Source: Acidobacteriota bacterium (GTDB lineage Bacteria > Acidobacteriota > Blastocatellia > RBC074). Taken from it: a stretch of 44,784 nt of DNA. Shown piece after piece: positions 33,419 to 41,656 of this stretch. A program made the position numbers and the translations under genes. The stretch covers positions 1-44,784 of the forward strand of contig JAFDVL010000073.1 of NCBI GenBank assembly GCA_018268995.1. Direction: 5' to 3'. Numbering within the stretch: the stretch's first letter is position 1; every line of letters starts with the position of its first letter. The notes under the pieces were generated by a model. The model was given only the letters and a program-made list of their open reading frames with translations, searched no databases and was not told the DNA's origin.

Positions 33419-35044
33419 ATGGCACACAAACAGATGCTTTTTCGTTCAGAGGCCCGCGAGAAAATCTTACGCGGCGCGGCGGCGTTGACCGATGCTGTGC
33501 GCGTGACACTGGGGCCAAAATCAAAATGCGTTTTGATTGAAAAGAAATGGGGCAAGCCGTTGGTTTGTAATGATGGCGTAACCATCGCCAAAGAGGTCGA
33601 ATTAAAAGACCCCGAAGAAAATCTGGGCGCACAAATGTTGCGGCAGGCGGCAGAACAAACCGGTGATGCGGTCGGCGATGGCACCAGCACTTCGACGATT
33701 CTGGCCTATACGATTTTTGCTGACGGCTTGCGCAACGTCGCCGCCGGAGCCAGCGCCGTTGATTTGAAGCGCGGACTGGATCGCGGCTTGAAGGTTGCTG
33801 TTGACGCGCTACACACGATTTCGCGCCCGGTCGAAAGCCGCAAAGAAAAGGCGCAGGTGGCTACGATTTCTGCGCACAACGATCCGGTGATTGGGGAACT
33901 GATCGCCGATGCCACCGAAAGAATCGGCGATGAAGGCGTCATTTCTGTCGAAGAATCCAAGACGACGGAAACCACGATGGAAGTTGTGGAAGGTATGCAA
34001 TTTGATCGCGGTTATCTGTCGCCATATTTCATTAACAATGCTGAAAAGCTGGAAGCCGTGTTGGATGAACCGTTGATCCTGCTATGCGAAAAGAAAATTA
34101 CCCTGATGACGGATTTGCTGCCGTTGCTGGAACAAATTGCCAAGAACGCACAATCCCTGCTTATCGTGGCCGAAGAGGTCGAAGGCGAGGCGCTGGCGAC
34201 GCTGGTGGTGAATAAAATTCGCGGCGTGCTGTCGTGTGTTGCCGTGAAAGCCCCCGGCTTCGGAGATCGCCGCAAAGCGATGTTGCAGGATATAGCGGTG
34301 CTGACAGGCGGACAGGTCATCAGCGAAGAGATCGGCCTGAAACTGGAAAAGGTTACGCTGGCAGATTTGGGCCGTGCCCGCCGCGTTGTTGCTGATAAAG
34401 ATAATACGACCCTCATCGGCGGTGGCGGCACGAAAGAAGCCATTGACGGGCGGTGCAAAGAATTGCGGCAACAAGTTGAAGCAACCACCTCCGACTATGA
34501 TCGTGAGAAATTGCAGGAACGATTAGCGCGACTCGCAGGAGGAGTCGCAGTCATTCACGTTGGCGCGCCTTCTGAAGCGGAGATGAAAAACCGAAAAGAA
34601 GCCTTTGATGACGCGATCAGCGCCACGAAAGCCGCAGTGGCTGAAGGCATTGTTCCCGGCGGTGGGTTAGCATTGCTCCGAGTCATTGATGCCGTCGAGC
34701 AGGAAGCCATGAAAGCGGACGGCGATGAGCGCACAGGCTTGCTGATTCTCAAACGCGCTCTGGAATCGCCCGCGCGTCAGATTGCCGAAAATTCAGCCTT
34801 CGACGGGGGCGTCGTGGTCAATGCCATGCGCAAAGGAACCGGGAATTATGGGTTTGATGCCGCACTGGGCGAATATGTGGATTTGATGGAAGTCGGCATC
34901 ATTGATCCCACCAAAGTGGTTCGCGTTGCGCTGGAAAACGCTGTCTCCGTCGCCAGTGTTTTGTTACTTACAGAAGCCACCCTCACCGAGCTGCCCGAAC
35001 AAAAGCCAAAAGCTTTGCCGGGCAGTGAAGGTGGGTTTGAATAG
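33419..35044 (+). CDS. groL: stand-alone divergent GroEL chaperonin
   Basis: A 541-residue 60-kDa chaperonin. ATPase residues are kept (VGDGTSTST with Asp, and DDAISATKAAVAEG with the catalytic Asp), and the apical domain is well conserved (LLIVAEEVEGEALATLVVN, VKAPGFGDRRKAMLQDIAVL). It departs from housekeeping GroEL in the equatorial domain (TLGPKSKCVLIEKKW; CNDG for the usual TKDG) and in its tail, which ends GSEGGFE with no GGM repeats. No groES lies upstream; instead the gene has its own GGGAGGGAAATTGAA ribosome site and terminator. I infer a stress-specific paralogue that borrows GroES from another locus. A true housekeeping copy is expected elsewhere. Confidence 0.95.
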   Translation: MAHKQMLFRSEAREKILRGAAALTDAVRVTLGPKSKCVLIEKKWGKPLVCNDGVTIAKEVELKDPEENLGAQMLRQAAEQTGDAVGDGTSTSTILAYTIFADGLRNVAAGASAVDLKRGLDRGLKVAVDALHTISRPVESRKEKAQVATISAHNDPVIGELIADATERIGDEGVISVEESKTTETTMEVVEGMQFDRGYLSPYFINNAEKLEAVLDEPLILLCEKKITLMTDLLPLLEQIAKNAQSLLIVAEEVEGEALATLVVNKIRGVLSCVAVKAPGFGDRRKAMLQDIAVLTGGQVISEEIGLKLEKVTLADLGRARRVVADKDNTTLIGGGGTKEAIDGRCKELRQQVEATTSDYDREKLQERLARLAGGVAVIHVGAPSEAEMKNRKEAFDDAISATKAAVAEGIVPGGGLALLRVIDAVEQEAMKADGDERTGLLILKRALESPARQIAENSAFDGGVVVNAMRKGTGNYGFDAALGEYVDLMEVGIIDPTKVVRVALENAVSVASVLLLTEATLTELPEQKPKALPGSEGGFE

Positions 35045-35060
35045 GGTGAGGTCTTCTGTG

Positions 35061-35109
35061 GCAGCCACAATACCCGCTTGGGCACAGGGTGTTGTGGCTG
35101 CTTTTTTTT
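35061..35109 (+). terminator. rho-independent terminator of groL
   Basis: Stem GCAGCCACAATACCC (35061-35075) against GGGTGTTGTGGCTGC (35087-35101), one mismatch, followed directly by a run of eight T (35102-35109). It lies 16 nt after the groL stop and 11 nt before the ATPase start, so the ATPase may depend on readthrough or on a promoter within groL. Confidence 0.85.
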
Positions 35110-35120
35110 CTTGGTGTTCT

Positions 35121-37877
35121 ATGTCGAAAGCCGTAGCTGACATCACTGTACCGCAGCCTTCTTCCTCTCCCACATTCTGGGCGGGGATGCGTGCAGAGGA
35201 TGCGATTCAATCATTGGCCTCAGCCCGCACCGGATTGGCCGAATCAGAAGCGAGAATTCGGCTTCAACAATATGGGCCAAACTCTTTACCACACGCCGCC
35301 CGTCGTCCGTGGTATCAGGAGCTGGCGGCAAATTTCATTCATCTGTTCGCCTTGTTGTTATGGGTCGGCGCAGCTCTGGCGTGGGTGGCCGGAATGCCGC
35401 AACTTGCGTTGGCAATCGTCATTGTCATTCTCATTAACGGTTTGTTCAGTTACTGGCAGGAATTCCAGGCTGAACGCGCTGCCGAGGCCTTAGCAGCATT
35501 GTTGCCGCGTCAGGTTTTAGTGCGGCGCGATGGCGTAGAAAAGCTGATTCCTGCCGAACAAATTGTGCCCGGCGATATTTTGCTCTTAACCGAAGGCGAA
35601 GCGATTCCCGCCGATGCGCGCATCATTGCCGCCGAGCGCTTGCGTGTGGATGCATCTTCTTTGACGGGCGAATCACGGCCTGTCGCGCGGATCGCAGATG
35701 TCGTCACGGCGAAAGAACGAACCGCCCCCACGTTACCCAATCTGGTTTTTGCCGGAACCAGCATTGCCAGCGGCAAAGGTGAAGCTGTCGTGTTCGCCAC
35801 GGGCGCAGCCACTGAATTCGGGCGGTTGGCGCAACTTACCAGCGTGCAGGATGAACGGCCCAGCCCGTTGCAACAGGAACTGAAGCACGTCACCAATCTG
35901 GTTACAAAAATCGCGTTGGGGTTCGGCCTCGCATTTTTCATCATTGGTTGGTCAATTGCCGGGTTATCGTTGACGACCAGCTTTCTTTTCGCTATCGGCA
36001 TCATCGTAGCTAATGTTCCCGAAGGGTTGCTGCCAACCCTGACGCTTTCGTTGGCCGCAGGCGTGCGACGAATGGCGCGCCGGAATGCGCTGGTCAAGCG
36101 ACTCTCTGCGGTTGAGACGCTGGGCGCGACGACTGTGATTTTGACTGACAAAACCGGCACGTTAACCGAAAACCAAATGACAGTGCGTGAAATCTGGGCG
36201 GACGGCATCAGCTATCAGGAATCTGACACAGGCTTCATTCCCGCCGATGCACGATCTTTGTTTGAACTTTTACGAGCCGGAGCTTTGTGTTGTGACGCGC
36301 ATTTGGTTGTGTCATCCGATGCCAACAAGCCGCCACAGGTGATCGGCGACCCCACCGAAACCGCGATTTTATTGGCTGCGGTAAAAGTCGGCATCAATGG
36401 CGAAGCCTTAGCCACGTGGCCCCGCGTGGCTGAATTGCCGTTTGATTCCGTGCGCAAGCGGATGACGACGATTCAGCAAATCAACGATGAATTGATTGCC
36501 TGTGTGAAAGGCGCGCCCAACGAAATCTTTCCGCGCTGCACTTCCATTCGATCTCAGAACGCGAATTTGCCTTTCACCGAAGCGCAGCGTGAAACCGTAC
36601 AATCCGCGCATGATGCACTGGCCCGGCGTGGCTTGCGCGTGCTTGCCGTGGCCACACGCAAAGTTGCGACAGCTTTACAGCCGGGCAATGGCTGGCGCGT
36701 CGAAGAGGTCGAGCGAGAGCTAACCTTGCTTGGTTTGTTGGCGATGGAAGACCCGCCCCGGCCCGAAGTTGCAGGCGCGCTTGCCGCGTGTCAACGAGCG
36801 GGCATTCGCGCCGTGATGGTGACAGGCGATCACGGCTTGACCGCCGAAGCCATTGGCAGGGAAATCGGCCTCTATAAAAACACCCTTCGCGTTATCAGTG
36901 GAAACGAATTGGAACGGCTGACGGACGCTGAGTTGGAGGAAATTCTGACTCAGCCCGACGTGCTTTTTGCTCGCGCTACGCCAGAACATAAGCTACGGTT
37001 GGTCGAAGCCTTTCAAAAGCGCGGCGAAGTTGTGGCTGTCACGGGGGATGGTGTCAATGACGCTCCTGCGCTGAAGCGTGCAGACATTGGCGTGGCAATG
37101 GGCGTAGTCGGCACCGACGTCGCACGCGAAGCCGCCGACATGGTGTTAGCCGATGACAATTTCGCCAGCATCGTTGCTGCGATTGAAGAGGGCCGCGCCG
37201 TTTACGACAACATACGCAAATTCGTGACCTACATTTTTGCCAGCAACATTCCTGAAGCAATTCCATTCATCGCCTTCGTCCTGTTTCACATTCCGTTGCC
37301 GCTGACCATCATGCAGATTCTGGCGGTTGATCTGGGCACCGATTTAGTGCCTGCCCTTGCGTTGGGAATGGAAGCGCCAGAGCCAAATGTGATGCAACGC
37401 AAACCACATTCTCGGCAGGAGCGCTTGCTTAATCTCCCCACGTTTCTGCGCGCCTATATTTGGCTTGGCATGATCGAAGCAGTGCTTTCGCTGCTGGCTT
37501 TTTTCTGCGCGTATTGGCTTGCCGGGTGGCGTCCGGGAATGGTGATGGAAGAAAGCGGAACGCTGTATGCGATTGCGACTACGATGACGTTGACTGGGAT
37601 TGTGACGTGCCAGATCGGCAATGCTTTTGCATGCCGCAGCGAACGGCAATCCATCTGGCGCATTGGCTTGACCAGCAATCGCATTCTGCTGGCAGGCATT
37701 GCCGTAGAGTTGTTATTAATCTTGCTGCTGATTTACATCGCACCGCTGGCAAATATTTTTGGACTCGCTCCCTTAAGCTGGAATCACTGGGTGATTCTTG
37801 CCGTCTTTCCTTTCACGTTGCTCTTGCTGGAAGAACTTCGCAAGGTAGTGGCAGCCCGACTGTCAAGAAGGGCGTAG
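35121..37877 (+). CDS. P2-type cation-transporting ATPase
   Basis: A 918-residue P-type ATPase. It has the cation-ATPase N-terminal domain (AEDAIQSLASARTGLAESEA), actuator motif DASSLTGES, helix-4 motif ANVPEGLLPTLTL, phosphorylation site LTDKTGTLTENQ (Asp343), nucleotide site KGAPNEIFPRC and hinge GDGVNDAPALKRADIGVAMG, plus about ten membrane segments. ANVPEGLL and DLGTDLVPALALGME point to the Na+/K+-ATPase-like P2C side; the ion (Na+, K+, Ca2+ or H+) is not certain. CtpF (Rv1997) of the DosR regulon is a related P2-type ATPase. I start at 35121 because earlier codons lie in groL and its terminator; the ribosome site is weak, and Met at 35181 is an alternative. The last residues (VAARLSRRA) and stop lie in a hairpin repeat. 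Confidence 0.92.
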   Translation: MSKAVADITVPQPSSSPTFWAGMRAEDAIQSLASARTGLAESEARIRLQQYGPNSLPHAARRPWYQELAANFIHLFALLLWVGAALAWVAGMPQLALAIVIVILINGLFSYWQEFQAERAAEALAALLPRQVLVRRDGVEKLIPAEQIVPGDILLLTEGEAIPADARIIAAERLRVDASSLTGESRPVARIADVVTAKERTAPTLPNLVFAGTSIASGKGEAVVFATGAATEFGRLAQLTSVQDERPSPLQQELKHVTNLVTKIALGFGLAFFIIGWSIAGLSLTTSFLFAIGIIVANVPEGLLPTLTLSLAAGVRRMARRNALVKRLSAVETLGATTVILTDKTGTLTENQMTVREIWADGISYQESDTGFIPADARSLFELLRAGALCCDAHLVVSSDANKPPQVIGDPTETAILLAAVKVGINGEALATWPRVAELPFDSVRKRMTTIQQINDELIACVKGAPNEIFPRCTSIRSQNANLPFTEAQRETVQSAHDALARRGLRVLAVATRKVATALQPGNGWRVEEVERELTLLGLLAMEDPPRPEVAGALAACQRAGIRAVMVTGDHGLTAEAIGREIGLYKNTLRVISGNELERLTDAELEEILTQPDVLFARATPEHKLRLVEAFQKRGEVVAVTGDGVNDAPALKRADIGVAMGVVGTDVAREAADMVLADDNFASIVAAIEEGRAVYDNIRKFVTYIFASNIPEAIPFIAFVLFHIPLPLTIMQILAVDLGTDLVPALALGMEAPEPNVMQRKPHSRQERLLNLPTFLRAYIWLGMIEAVLSLLAFFCAYWLAGWRPGMVMEESGTLYAIATTMTLTGIVTCQIGNAFACRSERQSIWRIGLTSNRILLAGIAVELLLILLLIYIAPLANIFGLAPLSWNHWVILAVFPFTLLLLEELRKVVAARLSRRA

Positions 37878-37919
37878 GCGACCAGTCTATGGTGCCCTCT
37901 TTGACAGTCGGGCTGCCAC
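37848..37919. repeat. 72-nt hairpin overlapping the ATPase stop codon
   Basis: Arms of 26 nt (37848-37873 and 37894-37919) with two mismatches around a 20-nt loop; the arm begins GTGGCAGCCCGACTGTCAA. The left arm encodes the C-terminus of the ATPase, whose TAG (37875-37877) lies in the loop. Same size class as the other dispersed hairpins, but a different arm sequence. Confidence 0.8.
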
Positions 37920-38061
37920 CACTTTCCAAGTCTTTCTGCTTTTCCTCCCGCTCTGAGTGTTCTATGATGCCTGCCGAACCGAAAGAGCTACGAGCATAAA
38001 CATACGAAACGAATTTTCCATCTGTAAGCATATATTTTCCCCATCTCGAAGGAGGCCGACG

Positions 38062-39540
38062 ATGCCAATCAATGGTCAGTTACCCGATTACATCAACGGG
38101 CAATGGCGACATTCCGGCGCAACAGAGTTTCTGGATGTTTGTAACCCGGCAACGGCAGAAGTGATCGCGCAAACACCGCTCGGAGGCTTAGCCGAAGTCA
38201 ACGCTACGGTCGAAGCCGCCGCCGCTGCGTATCCCGAATGGCGACGCACGCCGCCACAAGATCGCATTCAATATCTATTTAAGCTTAAGCAATTATTTGA
38301 AACTCACTTTGAAGAACTCGCCCAACTCATCACAATTGAGAATGGCAAAACGCTGGTTGAGTCACGTGCCGAAGTGCGGCGTTGCATCGAAAACATTGAG
38401 GTCGCCTGTGGCATTCCGACGATGATGCAAGGCTACAATCTGGAAGACGTGGCGCGCGGCATTGATGAAATCATGATCCGCCAACCGCTGGGCGTAGTCG
38501 CTGCCATCACGCCATTCAACTTTCCGATGATGGTGCCGTTCTGGTTTTTGCCCTATGCGATTGCGTGCGGCAACACATTTATCTTGAAGCCTTCCGAACG
38601 CGTTCCCGTTACCATGCAACGCGTCACAGAATTGATCGAGCAAACCGGATTGCCCGCAGGCGTTTTTAATATGGTGAACGGCGGCAAGCCTGCGGTGGAT
38701 GCGCTGCTGGATCATCCAAACGTGCGCGCGATCAGCTTTGTCGGCTCGACACCTGTAGCGAAGTACATTTACGCGCGCGGCTCAGCAAATGGCAAACGCG
38801 TGCAATGTCAGGGCGGCGCAAAAAATCACGTCGTTGTGTTACCGGATGCGGATATGGAAATGACGACACAGATTGTCAGCGATAGCGCATTTGGATGTGC
38901 AGGACAACGATGCCTGGCAGTTTCTGTCGCGGTCACGGTGGGCGAGGCAAAGCAAACTTTTCGAGATGCGATTGCGAACGCTGCTGCTTCACTGAAAGTT
39001 GGCTATGGACTCGAAGATGGCGTGCAAATGGGGCCGGTCATCACGCGTGAAAGCAAGACGCGCATTGAAGGCTTAATTGCCAAAGGCACAAGCGCAGGCG
39101 CGACCGTGTTGCTGGATGGGCGTGGTGCGAAAGTTGCCAATCACGAAGCGGGTAATTTCTTAAAGCCTACGATTCTCGACAACGTCACGCCCAGCACAGA
39201 AATCGCTGACACCGAAATCTTCGGCCCCGTTTTGAGTCTGGTTCACGCGAACGACGTGGACGAAGCGATTGAAATTTTAGCGCGCAGTCAGTACGGCAAC
39301 GCGGCTTCGATTTTTACGAGCAATGGAGCCGCCGCACGCAAATTCCGCTACGAAGCTCCGGCGGGCAACATCGGCGTCAACATTGGCGTCGCTGCTCCAA
39401 TGGCCTACTTCCCGTTCAGCGGTTGGAAAGACAGCTTCATGGGCGTCTTGCACGGGCAGGGACGCGATGCAATTGAGTTTTACACAGACAAAAAAGTCGT
39501 CGTCGAACGCTGGCCCAAAGAATGGTCGCGGAAGTTTTGA
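38062..39540 (+). CDS. mmsA: CoA-acylating methylmalonate/malonate-semialdehyde dehydrogenase
   Basis: A 492-residue aldehyde dehydrogenase that oxidises malonate or methylmalonate semialdehyde to acetyl- or propionyl-CoA with release of CO2. Family landmarks are LPDYINGQWRHSGATEFLDV, NPATAEVIAQTPLGG, VVAAITPFNFPMMVPFWFLP, the catalytic FGCAGQRCLAVSVAV (Cys284) and the C-terminal KDSFMGVLHGQGRDAIEFYT. The usual general-base Glu of hydrolytic ALDHs is replaced in this family by Asn (QGGAKNHVVVLPDA), consistent with CoA acylation. In this context it would finish beta-alanine degradation after transamination. The ATG at 38062 has AAGGAGG at the right distance. A hairpin terminator follows. Confidence 0.93.
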   Translation: MPINGQLPDYINGQWRHSGATEFLDVCNPATAEVIAQTPLGGLAEVNATVEAAAAAYPEWRRTPPQDRIQYLFKLKQLFETHFEELAQLITIENGKTLVESRAEVRRCIENIEVACGIPTMMQGYNLEDVARGIDEIMIRQPLGVVAAITPFNFPMMVPFWFLPYAIACGNTFILKPSERVPVTMQRVTELIEQTGLPAGVFNMVNGGKPAVDALLDHPNVRAISFVGSTPVAKYIYARGSANGKRVQCQGGAKNHVVVLPDADMEMTTQIVSDSAFGCAGQRCLAVSVAVTVGEAKQTFRDAIANAAASLKVGYGLEDGVQMGPVITRESKTRIEGLIAKGTSAGATVLLDGRGAKVANHEAGNFLKPTILDNVTPSTEIADTEIFGPVLSLVHANDVDEAIEILARSQYGNAASIFTSNGAAARKFRYEAPAGNIGVNIGVAAPMAYFPFSGWKDSFMGVLHGQGRDAIEFYTDKKVVVERWPKEWSRKF

Positions 39541-39554
39541 TAAAGAACGTTCTT

Positions 39555-39650
39555 AACGCAAAGGTTCAAAGATTCAAAGACGCAAAGGGAATACATTCAG
39601 AAAACCTACATTGTCCCTTTGCTTCTTTGAATCTTTGCGTTGATTTTTTT
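39555..39650 (+). terminator. hairpin with T-tract after mmsA
   Basis: Left arm 39555-39590 and right arm 39614-39641 pair over 28 positions (AACGCAAAG ... GCAAAGGGA type) apart from an 8-nt direct duplication in the left arm (GTTCAAAG) and one mismatch. Seven T follow at 39644-39650. It works as a terminator on the + strand, or as a repeat insertion with terminator activity; either would lower transcription into the aminotransferase gene 18 nt further on. Confidence 0.7.
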
Positions 39651-39668
39651 GCTAGAGGAATTAACTGA

Positions 39669-40955
39669 ATGAGCAATTCATCTGACACGATTAACAATCA
39701 CAAAGACTACCTCTTCCCCGCCGTCACAATGTATTACCAGGAACCGCTTGCGCTCGAACGCGGCGAAGGCATGCACGTCTGGGATGAGACGGGCAACAAA
39801 TATCTGGATTGCTTCGGCGGCGTGCTGACGACCAGCGTCGGCCACGCGAATCCAATCGTCGTCGAAGCCATCGTAGATCAGGTCAAAAAGATCGCGCACA
39901 CTTCGACGCTCTACGCCAACAAACCACAGTCCGACTTGGCGCAAAAGCTCGCGGAAATCACGCCGGGCAAGCTCGAAAAAAGCTTCTTCACGAACAGCGG
40001 TACCGAAGCCGACGAAACCGCGACGATGGCGGCGAAGCTTTACACCGGACGGCACGAAATCATCACCTTGCGCCACAGCTACAGCGGGCGAAGCGCCGCC
40101 GCACAATCCGCCGGAGGGCACGCAAGCTGGAAATTATTGCCGACGCAAGTGCCGGGCTATTACCACGCGCCTGCACCGTATTGCTATCGCTGCCCGTTCA
40201 AGCTCACGTACCCCGAATGCGATCTGGCGTGCGCGAAAGATATGAAGGAACTGATCGAAACTTCGACCTCGCGCAACATCGCCGGGTTTATGGCTGAGCC
40301 AATTCTAGGCGTCGGCGGCTACATCACGCCGCCGAAAGAATACTTCCAGGAAGCCGTCGCCATCGTGCGGCAATACGGTGGTGTGTTCATCGCCGACGAA
40401 GTGCAAACTGGATGGGGACGCACGGGCGACAAGTGGTTCGGCATCGAACATTGGAACGTCGAACCGGACATCATCACGTCAGCGAAAGGGATGGCGAATG
40501 GCTCGCCGATTGGCTGGACGATTGCAACGCCCGAAGTAGCGAACAAAGTTGGCACGTTGACGTTTTCAACCTTCGGCGGCAACCCGGTCACGATGCGTGC
40601 AGCCTCCGCGACGATTGAAGTCATCGAAACCGAGAACCTCGTCCACAACGCGAAAGTCGTCGGCGATCATTTGCGGGTTGGCTTGATGGGCTTGCAGGAA
40701 AAATATGACGTGATTGGTGATGTGCGCGGAATGGGGTTGATGCAAGCACTCGAATTCGTCAAAGACCGCAAAACCAAAGAACCGCATCCGCAGGCTGTGC
40801 TGCACGTTTTCGAGGAAACCAAGAAGCGAGGCGTCTTGATCGGCAAAGGCGGTTTGTATGGCAATTGCATTCGCATCGGGCCGCCGCTGATTGCGTCGAA
40901 GGATGATATGGACGAATTGGTAACGGCGTTGGATGAATCATTGGCGACACTCTAA
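39669..40955 (+). CDS. class III aminotransferase, probable beta-alanine/alanine-glyoxylate type
   Basis: A 428-residue PLP-dependent aminotransferase. The PLP lysine is in ITSAKGMANGSPIGW (Lys273), the cofactor-ring Asp is in GGVFIADEVQTGWGRTGD, and the phosphate-binding residues are in TNSGTEADETATMAA. A cysteine-rich insert (CYRCPF ... YPECDLAC) is typical of the AGXT2-like/4-aminobutyrate branch. Beta-alanine or 3-aminoisobutyrate is the likely amino donor because mmsA lies upstream and dihydropyrimidinase downstream. AGAGGAATTAACTGA precedes the start. Close relatives act on several omega-amino acids, so the donor is inferred from context. Confidence 0.88.
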   Translation: MSNSSDTINNHKDYLFPAVTMYYQEPLALERGEGMHVWDETGNKYLDCFGGVLTTSVGHANPIVVEAIVDQVKKIAHTSTLYANKPQSDLAQKLAEITPGKLEKSFFTNSGTEADETATMAAKLYTGRHEIITLRHSYSGRSAAAQSAGGHASWKLLPTQVPGYYHAPAPYCYRCPFKLTYPECDLACAKDMKELIETSTSRNIAGFMAEPILGVGGYITPPKEYFQEAVAIVRQYGGVFIADEVQTGWGRTGDKWFGIEHWNVEPDIITSAKGMANGSPIGWTIATPEVANKVGTLTFSTFGGNPVTMRAASATIEVIETENLVHNAKVVGDHLRVGLMGLQEKYDVIGDVRGMGLMQALEFVKDRKTKEPHPQAVLHVFEETKKRGVLIGKGGLYGNCIRIGPPLIASKDDMDELVTALDESLATL

Positions 40956-40982
40956 AACAAACGCTCAAACGAGAGGTGAATT

Positions 40983-41642
40983 ATGAGCATGCGTAATCCC
41001 GCACAACTACTGCAAACGATCTACCCGGAAGGCGATGGCAAACCTATGGCAGAAACTGATATGCACCGGCAGCTTTTGTCTGATCTGGTATTTACTTTGG
41101 ACACGTACTTTCAATCCGACCCCGATGTTTATGTGTCTGGCAATTTGTTGATTTATTACGTCGAAGGCAATCCTGCGCGCCAGGTTGCGCCTGATGTGTT
41201 TGTGGCGTTCGGCGTGCCGAAAGGGCAGCGGCGCATTTACAGGCTTTGGGCGGAAGGCGTGATGCCACAAGTTGTGATTGAACTGACCTCGCGGCAAACC
41301 TGGCGCGATGACTTGCAGAAGAAATGGCAACTGTATGCCGAACTCGACGTGCAGGAATATTTCATCTTCGACCCGGAATACGATTACCTGGACACGCCGC
41401 TGATTGGCTACCGGTTGGAAGACGGCAAATATGTCGAGATGGAAGCGAGTGACAGCCGCTTGCGCAGCGAAGTGTTAGGACTGGAGTTAGTAGACACAGG
41501 CGAAACGTTGCGATTATTCGATCCGCAAACCGAGCAGGTTTTGCCGACCGCCAAAGAAGCTGCTGCCGCCCAACAACATCTGAGCGAAGTAGAAAAAGAA
41601 CTCGCACGCTATCGAGAACGATTCGGCGAATTGCCGAAGTGA
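40983..41642 (+). CDS. Uma2-family (DUF820) putative endonuclease-fold protein
   Basis: A 219-residue protein with the Uma2 restriction-endonuclease-like fold. Visible landmarks are VSGNLLIYYVEGNPARQVAPDV (the Asp of the PD-(D/E)xK site in APDVFV), VVIELTSRQTWRDDLQKK with the E-x-T/K element, and YAELDVQEYFIFDPE. A coiled-coil-like C-terminus (AAAAQQHLSEVEKELARYRE) follows. This fold family is hugely expanded in cyanobacteria, planctomycetes and acidobacteria; its function is unknown and many copies may not be nucleases. It sits 27 nt after the aminotransferase and overlaps nothing downstream (14 nt to dihydropyrimidinase), so it is embedded in the pyrimidine operon. GAGAGGTGAATT precedes ATG. 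Confidence 0.88.
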   Translation: MSMRNPAQLLQTIYPEGDGKPMAETDMHRQLLSDLVFTLDTYFQSDPDVYVSGNLLIYYVEGNPARQVAPDVFVAFGVPKGQRRIYRLWAEGVMPQVVIELTSRQTWRDDLQKKWQLYAELDVQEYFIFDPEYDYLDTPLIGYRLEDGKYVEMEASDSRLRSEVLGLELVDTGETLRLFDPQTEQVLPTAKEAAAAQQHLSEVEKELARYRERFGELPK

Positions 41643-41656
41643 AGGGAACAGTCGTT

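Noticed and set aside
34902..35120. 73-codon N-terminal extension of the P-type ATPase
   Set aside because: It would start inside groL and run through the groL terminator stem; the segment has no ATPase similarity.
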